Assembly: GCA_905221615.1 (NCBI GenBank)
Contig: CAJNDT010002001.1
Location: forward strand, 1,512,381-1,576,380
Source: Symbiodinium sp. CCMP2592
Taxonomy: Eukaryota > Sar > Dinophyceae > Suessiales > Symbiodiniaceae
Length of the DNA: 64,000 nt
Direction of reading: 5' to 3'
The notes below the pieces were generated by a model. It saw only the letters and a program-made list of their open reading frames with translations, was not told the origin of the DNA and did not search any database. Shown here one piece after another: positions 10,301-17,800 of the stretch. How positions within the stretch are numbered: position 1 is the first letter of the stretch; each line of letters begins with the position of its first letter. The position numbers and the translations under genes are program-made.

Positions 10301-12842
10301 ACCGCGACTACCGGCCGTTTCCTCCGATGAGCCCGTGGCTCCTGCTCGGGCTAAGCCTCGCGTGCATCCGCCTCCTCGCGTTCCGTCTCCTCGGCGTCTG
10401 GGGGGTGATGTGTCGCCAAGGTCTTCATCGGAAAGGAAAGTTTCGCCGCACAAACAGAAATCACCTTCACAGGTGCCGACACCAAAACCTAAACCGAAGG
10501 CACATCCACAGGGACCCATTCTTCCGTTACAACAAGATGAAGAAGACACTGAAGAAGAACTGGTCCCAGACGACCCCGGACAACCGTCCGCTCCTCCTCA
10601 CACTTCTGGTTCACCAGAACCGGAGAGCGATGCCGAGTCAGAAAACACAAGGTATTACTCTGATGAGGAAGGTGACTTGGTCGTAGATGAGAAGGACTGG
10701 GTCCTTCTCACAGAAGAACAGAAACTGTGCAGTAACACAGGTTCTTTCTCCATGCCTCGGTACATGCATGGCGGACCCGTAGACATCAGAGAGGTAACAT
10801 CAAGAGTGAGGTCAGACCGAACACGGTATAAACCCACCAAAAGGTTCCGATCTGACATTCGTGAAGAGTACGATCTTCTCACGGAAGAGGACAAGGCCTT
10901 ATCCCTAAGTTCCCCCAGGAACTCAGCGAATCTGACCCAGAAGGCACAACGGAAGGAGGCAACTGCCAAGGAAAAGCGTGAGATGAAGAAACAGTTTGAT
11001 GAAGCGAAAGCAGCAGAATATCAGAGCTGGCTAGACAATGATGTCTTTGAGCTCGTCGATACACGGAAACTCGGAAACATCCGAAATTATGTCACTGGTC
11101 GATGGGTCCTGACTCTAAAAAGAGACAAGGACGGAAACTTCCTTAAGTGCAAGGCCCGATGGGTCCTGAGAGGTTTCCAGGATCGACAGAAGGACATTCA
11201 GCAAACTGATAGTCCTGCTGCGAGTCGCCCAGGTTTCCGCTTAGCGATTCAACTAGCAGCTAACAAGCTGTGGAATCTGACACACATCGACCTAAAGACT
11301 GCTTTCCTGCAGGGTGAAGCCTATGATGAGTCGAGAGACATAATCTGTCAGATTCCTCCTGAAGCAGGTTATCCTTCCTACATTGCAGCGAGGATGAAGA
11401 AACCCGCTTATGGACTTAACGATGCACCTCGAAGATGGTGGAACATCGTTGATAAGGCACTCCTGTCTTATGGCCTGGTGCCAACCCGTGCGGATCGCTG
11501 TACATATGTTCTGTATGGTAAGAAGTCTGCAACAGCAGATGCTGAGCTCAAGAAGTCTCAGCCAAAGACCATGGAATCAGCGATTGACTATCTCCTAGAT
11601 CCCATAGCAGGCAACAATGCCAAGGGTAGACAGGTACATGGAGTAGTCTGTTTGCATGTAGATGACCTGTGCATGGCCGGTGATGACACCTTTCGTAAGG
11701 CCGTGATTGAATCGATCAAAAAGGAGTTTGCAGTAGGTTCTGAAGACACGAATGATATCATGTTTGTAGGACAGAGATTAGTCTGGAAGGATGCTACAGC
11801 ATCAGTGCCAGCACATATCTCAGTAAATCAGAACCTAGCTGTTGAAGCTCTAGAAGAAATTGTTTTTGATAAGAAGCTCAACAATGAGCAACAATGCACA
11901 CCACAGCAGCACACTGCTTATAGAAGTGTTTTAGGACAGATCAACTGGCTACAAAGCCGGACTCAAGCTCACATCTGTTATCGCTTCAGTCGGTGTGCGA
12001 GCAAGGCTGCCAAGCCTACTATCGGTGATATTCGAGAATTGAACAAGCTTGTTAGGATTTTGAAGTCTACCGAAGTAGAATTGCGTTTTTGGCCGCTGAA
12101 AGGAAATCTCAGAATCCTCGGTTACCCTGATGCTTCCTACAGGAACAATGATGACAAATCATCTCAGAGAGCACATGTTATTTTCCTTGCTGAAGATCGA
12201 AATCCAAAGCTAAAGGGAATGAAACAATCAGCAGCAGCTGCTTCTTCCAAGAAGAACGATTTCTCTGAATCCTCTATTAAGGAAACATCCTCGAGAGGTA
12301 GCCTGGTGGATTATGAGTCTCACAAGATTACGACAACCACAATGTCCACAACAGTGGCAGAGCTTAACGCACTGATGCGTTGCTTTGGTACCTGCCTGTT
12401 CCTCAAGGGACTTTGGGCAGATCTCTCATCAGAGACCGTACCTATACATATCAGAACAGATGCGAACAATCTTGTGACAACAGCAGGCACGACACACCTT
12501 CCAGAGCAGAAGGAAACTCACCATCTTATACAGATGCTTCGTAAGGAATCCAACTCTGGATCTTTAGATGACCTAGCTCATGTAAGCTCGAAGTACTGCC
12601 TAGCTGATGCATTAACAAAGCATTCGGCGCAACCTGATGAGCTTATCAAGGCTCTGGAAACAGGAAATTTACCAGAAACAGACATTCATCCACCCTTCCG
12701 TGAACTTCTTCAACATAAAGCTTTCACTGTTCGGTGGATCATAGACAACCTTAAGAATGCCGCTACAGCGGTAGCCTTCCTTGGAATTGATGTCTCAACA
12801 GAGATTTACCGATTATTTTACTGCCAAGGAACATGGTGGTAG
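7239..12842 (+). CDS. Integrase - methyltransferase-like - reverse transcriptase - RNase H (Pol, element 1)
   Basis: 1867 codons; useful reading probably begins near 7340. Visible in order: acidic/Pro-rich linker; HHCC zinc module (H..H near residue 183, CSAC near 218); DDE integrase with FVDHG (D near 247), VGDQAF (D near 308) and NRAEAAV (E near 341); a Rossmann-like segment at residues about 577-800 beginning FLELYGGSPRMSH and containing MSPDHSQWSSW, resembling C5-cytosine methyltransferases but without the Pro-Cys pair; a Pro-rich linker at about 960-1120; Copia RT with RWVLRGFQD, HIDLKTAFLQGE, AYGLNDAPRRWW and the catalytic HVDD (near 1474); RNase H with DASY, AELNA, RTDANN and LADALTK. 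It copies the RNA into DNA and inserts it. All RT, integrase and RNase H key acids are present, so this ORF looks functional. Confidence 0.93.
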   Translation: MPDRKGLTRTSRVATKHLREQLIHHQRGFQVKRSLFPSDPAESSAKKPDTPEPSGDAPEPSGPSEPSSGSRDKPAESSAPHEPPEEERLEVPPAKTKTPKGLKNLLKKTRKYAVKPPVEEKSKVPGADDGTEVRPLESREYPAPGTDSPTGEEIVAEPSPSLPIALRRIHEKLKDPVELYKLHLKHRHMSTDQFKRRTKALQIPKEIYELYDQLVKKCSACQEHVRAPSRAKISGLRSETFGDLTFVDHGELPIPGKDSRLVFLILYDGATNLLTAEVVQDKEEHTTMSIMNDYFEKFQINPKVVVGDQAFMTPKMEAYYNRQNIKPVATGPGTPWPNRAEAAVRLLKHQIKLILQILKDGDPQYNGITMKYGNLVRQACLARNSSITYGGVTPLEMAFGRRPRDVITPENADPNQLTGNPTDTEVTARAIKELANRAYQEARQSDDLRRDLAARLSMTQGPFSLGDKVFYWSEDKSKIGSTGSKHGSWLKGKVISELGGSMVGVDLGTRIVRVNISKLRKNYDITSDVEIPLAPDEETLTSEGSDHASCMVTFDASLQSTDLTVPHQECHWQVTSTGKIDFLELYGGSPRMSHKAALSGLRVGQPVDLRSGLDLEQPQGRSNLLRIIKEQEPTIIVMSPDHSQWSSWYSQWKKGSAKRLSVLKFCESVADHQMKLGRYFVLENPYYSRLWSSPEAKRLFSNHKISYEVCNLQAYGMKDPTGYYESKSSIFMHNLPPQVLIPLQRHSAKTKSPTSPPGDEKGIQGYGLKTKLAQVYPYEFCETFASCLARFLKRDAYASHLSLVTDILEYSGDECLQGLSELLDQEYSLLTTNPLKDSKLLQDPKIRSLVARVNSLSSKTELPLHHSKPSPSLDALVSDITRLRSRLLPGSGFEQCTLYRGTFGTVKALTSVTDGVLVFWNKKKPNSTMTCCLPHQVSWNKVHPSTFSGVLFQMTGGKTSPSVRTPPDVIMSDEEVSPSDPSEPMSTNRSRITSDDVSMPEPDQPMPPGTPPSRPPPPIPPPRLPAVSSDEPVAPARAKPRVHPPPRVPSPRRLGGDVSPRSSSERKVSPHKQKSPSQVPTPKPKPKAHPQGPILPLQQDEEDTEEELVPDDPGQPSAPPHTSGSPEPESDAESENTRYYSDEEGDLVVDEKDWVLLTEEQKLCSNTGSFSMPRYMHGGPVDIREVTSRVRSDRTRYKPTKRFRSDIREEYDLLTEEDKALSLSSPRNSANLTQKAQRKEATAKEKREMKKQFDEAKAAEYQSWLDNDVFELVDTRKLGNIRNYVTGRWVLTLKRDKDGNFLKCKARWVLRGFQDRQKDIQQTDSPAASRPGFRLAIQLAANKLWNLTHIDLKTAFLQGEAYDESRDIICQIPPEAGYPSYIAARMKKPAYGLNDAPRRWWNIVDKALLSYGLVPTRADRCTYVLYGKKSATADAELKKSQPKTMESAIDYLLDPIAGNNAKGRQVHGVVCLHVDDLCMAGDDTFRKAVIESIKKEFAVGSEDTNDIMFVGQRLVWKDATASVPAHISVNQNLAVEALEEIVFDKKLNNEQQCTPQQHTAYRSVLGQINWLQSRTQAHICYRFSRCASKAAKPTIGDIRELNKLVRILKSTEVELRFWPLKGNLRILGYPDASYRNNDDKSSQRAHVIFLAEDRNPKLKGMKQSAAAASSKKNDFSESSIKETSSRGSLVDYESHKITTTTMSTTVAELNALMRCFGTCLFLKGLWADLSSETVPIHIRTDANNLVTTAGTTHLPEQKETHHLIQMLRKESNSGSLDDLAHVSSKYCLADALTKHSAQPDELIKALETGNLPETDIHPPFRELLQHKAFTVRWIIDNLKNAATAVAFLGIDVSTEIYRLFYCQGTWW
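8968..9640 (+). other. Methyltransferase-like segment inside Pol of element 1
   Basis: Lies between integrase and RT in the same reading frame. FLELYGGSP resembles the SAM-binding motif I of C5-cytosine methyltransferases. PTIIVMSPDHSQWSSW takes the place of the catalytic motif that normally reads PPC, and FVLENPYYSRLW resembles the ENP (motif VI) region. The catalytic cysteine is not present, so a methyl-transfer activity is doubtful; DNA or SAM binding is possible. Known: cytosine methyltransferases have been reported inside retrotransposons of dinoflagellates. The family assignment is by eye. Confidence 0.55.
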
Positions 12843-13066
12843 TCTTGTTTGCTGGTAGCACAACCATGTGCTGGATTTTCTATTTAGACTGTTTTCCGTC
12901 TAAAAGAAAATTTGTGTCTGCAGGCTGCGTTTTCATCAAGATCGGACATGTTCATGAGAACTATATGTTCTGTATCATCCGCAGCCGCTTTCAGCCTCGA
13001 GCCTCACAGCAATCAGCCTTTTGAGCTAACCAAGCATTCCTGATCCTGTTTGGTCATCGTGCCGTA
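12843..13066 (+). promoter_or_regulatory. Spacer between pol and accessory ORFs: hairpin, PPT-like copy, possible splice acceptor
   Basis: Contains a perfect 7-bp hairpin (TTTAGAC/GTCTAAA, 12883-12904). Overlapping and following it is a purine stretch, taaaagaaaattt, that continues to tgtgtctgcag (12894-12923). The purine stretch with the gtgtctg that follows also occurs just before the right LTR (20262-20287). The tctgcag ending could serve as a 3' splice acceptor for a subgenomic or trans-spliced mRNA of the downstream ORFs. Function is inferred; only the hairpin and the repeated phrase are directly seen. Confidence 0.5.
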
Positions 13067-13519
13067 ATGAGCACACGATCAAACTTCCGTAGCCGTGATG
13101 GACACGCCCTACCCAGGGCAGTACAGGCGTACCATGAGCGACATCCACACATGGATAGCTCGTACCCCGAGTCTCGTCGGGAAGCATCACGTCGACACAC
13201 CGAACACGGTGGACACCGATTTCACAAACGTGAGAAAAATCACGAGCCTCCATACATTTACATGGGTCACCAACAGGTGTTCAATCCGCATCCAAGAGAT
13301 CTTGCTGAACTGATCTCACGATGTGGCCATGCGAGTCGAGCAAGGCTCACTCCAATCTCCAGACATGGAGTCAGGCTCTACGAAGGAGTCCTTCAAGGAC
13401 CATGGGACAACAGTCCCCTTTATACTGGGATAACAACGTGGGTAATCACGCTCGTGATCCACGCCAGTTTTGTACGATGCTTGCACATCACCTTCAGACA
13501 GGCCTCCCACCGGAGGTAA
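13067..13519 (+). CDS. 5' part of accessory ORF A of element 1 (frame 2)
   Basis: 150 codons from an ATG about 220 bases after pol. The translation is basic and hydrophilic up to about 13420 and then turns unlike the rest; the neighbouring frame (13321-14892) takes over with convincing coding sequence. I read this as the N-terminal part of the same protein, with a -1 (or +2) frame change near 13400-13450. Residues PRDLAELISRCG are compatible with a leading helix. It could instead be a chance ORF over a 5' leader. Confidence 0.45.
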   Translation: MSTRSNFRSRDGHALPRAVQAYHERHPHMDSSYPESRREASRRHTEHGGHRFHKREKNHEPPYIYMGHQQVFNPHPRDLAELISRCGHASRARLTPISRHGVRLYEGVLQGPWDNSPLYTGITTWVITLVIHASFVRCLHITFRQASHRR

Positions 13520-14892
13520 AACAATGTGTGAGTCTTGATGCATCCGGAGAATATGACTATTCCTCCTCAGTGCCAAGACTGGCAGAGGTAACAGGTCTCT
13601 CACCAGAGATGTGCTTCCACATTCTTTCCAAGACCAACAGAGTCGGAAGGTGGTTGGCACACTCAACAAGACACCTTCAGAACGATCGCCCTGATCTCTT
13701 TACTGGCCAACACAATTATCTTCTGGACATGTTCAAGTTGGCCGATTCACAGCTCGCACAGTATACACCGCAAGAGATCGCGCTTGGTGTCCTCCTCAAC
13801 ACTAAGTCCAGGTTCGTGGTCACTATGGTTTATAACCAAGATGGCAAGGCCGAAACCACAGATGCCGCCGTTACCATCCCACCGGATGCAAATGTGCTGA
13901 CCATGACCAAAGTTTTCCTCTCGGCAGTGGGAGGACACGGTTCACGACGAACTCTACCAAGAGTTGAAGAACCAGATCCTGAAGAAGAGAGGCCAAGGTC
14001 ACACATGACCATCTCAGACTTCATGGCAACGGGCAGCAATCCAGTGCAGTCCCGTGCACAGCGTCTCTCCACTAACGCGCCGAGACCCGTAGGCATGGAG
14101 GATTTTGTTCGACAGAACAACCCTTGTTACATCATGCATGCCACGGACCTACAGGCATTATCCTCAATCCTGAGGCACGGTCTGGTACCATCAAACCTCC
14201 TATCGCAGGTGGTTACATCACCAGGTCTTCAAGCTCTCGTGAATGAAAACAGTCGTTCCAACAGGGACACTGTTCAGTTTTCAACGCTAGACCTGGCGAA
14301 TCCTAATCCGACCATGTTGCGTGCCAACAAGGCACTGCTTCTAGTATTCGACGCAAATAACGTAGTGAACGAAGTCACAAACATGTGGCAGTCGCAAGCA
14401 GGGATGTTTGCTACACCAGAGGTAGTGCATGCCCGTACTCTTAGCGCCGTATTCGCACCCTCTGAACCACTCTGGGTATCATCGCAATACGATGAGCTCA
14501 AGAGCATCGGACCATGGTGGGCAGACCACTGCTCCGAACAGATGCCGTCAGCGACTTACGAGTCGAAGAAATGGTGCGCAAATTACGGCCAAGAGATCGA
14601 ATCGACACTTCGGAAGGTGTCAAAGCGAAATCTGCCTCCAGAGCCTCCCAAGGCTAGATCTTCTCACAAGAAGTCTTTCTTCTGCCAAATACAGAGGCTG
14701 ACACAGCTCCAAACCTGGAGCAAACCGCTTCTGCAGGTGAGGTACCTCCGAAAACGGAGACTACTACAAAGGACATCCATCCGAGATCCAAGCTCGCCCG
14801 GCAGGCCGAGGCAGACAAGGATCCGGACAGTCTTATGGGACAGCTCTGGAACTCCGACGGCACCAGAAGCGCCACTGAAGTTCTTAAGATAA
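13321..14892 (+). CDS. Accessory ORF A: Tpt1/KptA-like (RNA 2'-phosphotransferase fold) protein
   Basis: 523 codons; the ATG at 13321 lies inside the upstream overlapping frame, so the true start may be 13067. Residues about 45-110 resemble the winged-helix half of Tpt1/KptA: a DxxGEYDYSSSVPRLAE stretch, then LSPEMCFHILSKTNRVGRW. Residues about 270-400 resemble the catalytic half: CYIMHATDLQALSSILRHGL matches the H-x-T and I..GL pattern, and LLLVFDANNVVNE with an FATPEVV stretch resembles the last beta strands. Known: Tpt1/KptA removes a 2'-phosphate from RNA using NAD+. The usual Q-G-H-S motif is not seen, so activity is uncertain. After about codon 448 the frame degenerates; coding continues in frame 3 (accessory ORF B), again a -1 change. 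Confidence 0.55.
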   Translation: MWPCESSKAHSNLQTWSQALRRSPSRTMGQQSPLYWDNNVGNHARDPRQFCTMLAHHLQTGLPPEVKQCVSLDASGEYDYSSSVPRLAEVTGLSPEMCFHILSKTNRVGRWLAHSTRHLQNDRPDLFTGQHNYLLDMFKLADSQLAQYTPQEIALGVLLNTKSRFVVTMVYNQDGKAETTDAAVTIPPDANVLTMTKVFLSAVGGHGSRRTLPRVEEPDPEEERPRSHMTISDFMATGSNPVQSRAQRLSTNAPRPVGMEDFVRQNNPCYIMHATDLQALSSILRHGLVPSNLLSQVVTSPGLQALVNENSRSNRDTVQFSTLDLANPNPTMLRANKALLLVFDANNVVNEVTNMWQSQAGMFATPEVVHARTLSAVFAPSEPLWVSSQYDELKSIGPWWADHCSEQMPSATYESKKWCANYGQEIESTLRKVSKRNLPPEPPKARSSHKKSFFCQIQRLTQLQTWSKPLLQVRYLRKRRLLQRTSIRDPSSPGRPRQTRIRTVLWDSSGTPTAPEAPLKFLR

Positions 14893-17800
14893 CGACAGGT
14901 CACAAACCTCCAGAACCTGTTCAGGATACTTCTGCCAACGTAGTTCCTCCCAAGGAAGAATCTTCTGGAACAGAGACGGAACCTGAGGAACCAGATCCTA
15001 ACCAGGATTGTGACGAAGAATCAGACGTTGAGTCGGCATCAAGCGAAAAGAGCGAAAAGAGCGAAAAGAGCTCAAAATCTTCGTCATCCTCAGAACTCCG
15101 AGTTGATGTTAATCCGTCTCACAAGACGAACTCTGCACCTGCAGCGTCAGAGGAGAAGAAAGAATCTCCCACGGAAGAGATCACAGAGAAACTTGAGAAG
15201 GTCAAACTTGACCAACCAAAGCCTGAAACAGAATATGTTCAGAGTTCAGACGAAGAGCCAAGGAAACCAAAATCTCCTAAAAAGGAGAAGGAAAAATTCC
15301 TAGTTCTCTTCGATCCTGAAACAGAAACTTATTATCGAGTCAACAGAAGCAAGCTCAACCTCGAATACGAGGAGCCTGCTGATGAGGAAGACCTCGTAAG
15401 AGAACATGAGCGCATCAGCGCTCGAATTCGAGAAAATCGCAAGCACCGAATCTCGAAGTCATCGTCTAACCCGGCTATGCAACAGGAAATGCAAGAGAGA
15501 ATCTGGGTTAGTCGATGGAATCGAAAAATCCGAAGTCCACTCATGATCAAAGATTCTGAGGCTCCTGACGAAGAGGAGTGGGACAGACCCAGAGAGTCGG
15601 CATCTTCCTCCTCTGCACCTCCTACCAAGGAGAGATTTGTAGGAGTACGCAGGACAGCCATGAGCCTTAACCAAAGGATACGGATGTTGCCTCGACCAGA
15701 CAATCCTCTCTGCGATCTCTGCAAACAGCCTACAGGCTATTTTTGCTATTCCTGTGGTACGATTGTATGTGCAGACTGTCGACTTACCCCACAGGGTAAA
15801 CAACGGATGTGCGAGTGCGTCTTGCCAATCGATTGCCTCGAGACCTCTAAAGTGTCAGCAGGAATGACCTCAGAAGAGCGTCAGTTTTTATACGAGGCCA
15901 TCCTCACACATGAGGACGTAGATTTGGCAGTCCAGAAAATCAACATGTATTGCGACCACGCAAGAAATCTGTTCGAGAAGGACCATCCAGGCGTTGATCC
16001 ATGCAGCCTTGATGATATTAGGAACAATCCTCCGAATACGTATGACAGCTCCACAGAGGCTCCAACCCTGGAGGAATACAAGAGCATTAACAAGAGTCAC
16101 ATCAATATCAAGGACTCTAGAACAAGCCACCCGGCTTCTTTTCTCTCTCTTACTGGCTACGAAGACAAACTGGTGCTCGACGCACATTACGAGATAGTTC
16201 GCAATAGGATGGCCGGTGTTAACGAGAAGAGAGAATACATTGAAGGCTCAAACCCAGACAGCGTATCGCTAAACCTAGTGGTATTCAACTGGGGAAATAT
16301 GGATCGAGCGCCGGTGCCCGCAGGGAATCCCAAAAAGAAGCTCAAACCTGAGAAGGGATTCGATTATCACCCTCTTATTGACATGTGCTTCAACAATTCA
16401 GCTCATATTACCCTCGTACTCGAGGCAGGAGCACTTGCGTCAGAGTATTCGATCGCAACCATGCGACAACATGAATACAGGGGGATGCTAATCCATTCTC
16501 CTCCCAAGGAGCCTGAGGCACCCTCGATGTATATTGGAGTCAAGGGTGACCCAACAACAGACATCGCTCTCGTCCACCACTTTTACCGTCATCGAACAAT
16601 GAAGCCTAAGAATGGTGGTCCCAAGAAGCGACTGTGGGCATGCCACGGTGCGGTATGCCGCCTCACCTTTGGGTACCACAGTACCATCCAGGAGGCAAAA
16701 GAATGGGTCCACCCATATTCTGGCCAAAGGATGACGAGAGACGAGTTCATGCAGATTATCGGATATGACCCACTCAAGGGCAAAAATCCTGACAAGGATG
16801 GACCCACTGATGGCTCTTACCTCTCACCAGAGGCGTGCCTGACACTGTCGAACCTCGACCCCTCGCCGGTTCTCTGTGAATGGAACGGCCATGTCGAGGG
16901 TGATGAGCCACCAGAGGAAGACTTTGAGTCATACGCAGAGATCTTCTCACAAGAAGCATCGAACGATCTTGACGAGATGTGGTGTACAAAAGGGCCTTAC
17001 AAGGTCATCACCATCGCGATCGTCCATTTCAACTCATACATGACTCATAAGGAAGAACAGAGACGCGAACTGGTGAACGCGTTCCTCAACGAGATTCTCC
17101 CTTTTAAACCGGATGTAATAGCGGGAGATCTCAATAATATTGCGTCGAGGCTCACCTTAAAAGGTGGAGACGTTCACCCGCGAAACAGTTTGTTTTCTCT
17201 ATACCTGGAGAAGAAACTTGCAGCATTCAACAAAATAGCAGGAAGGCACTCACAAGTGCGACATCTTTGCTTGAACAACTCCGACCAGCACAGACTGGCA
17301 CGTGCAGATCGTCTACCGGCGGACCCGGCGAAGAAAGTTGCTGACCTTGACTGTATCAACAGTTATATCCTTGACTGGAGTAAAACGCCGCACACGGCGT
17401 CACCTAGTCCAAGAGATGTTACACCTGCCGCCGAAAGAACATACTGGGAGCGAATCTCAGATATGTGGCAGGACATGAACAATAACAGGGATATTGATAT
17501 CCGTCTGTTTGTCTCAGTCAAGCAGTACTATTCAACTTTTTCTAACCTTGACCTATGGTTGAGTCCCTCTGACAAAGATTGGCACAGCCCTTTGGGCTTC
17601 ACGATACAACCAATCCTTACAAAAGGGAAACACAACCGGTCAGATGCCCAGGTTCAGAAGATCGCTGACAAGCGAAAGGCTTTCAAGCAGCGTAATGCTG
17701 AATACTGGGGTTACAAAGATTCATTCGTTTACTCATCCGGCAACAGCTGGTACGACAGATCGCAACCATCAGGTAGCCATCACAGATACGGAAGATTCTG

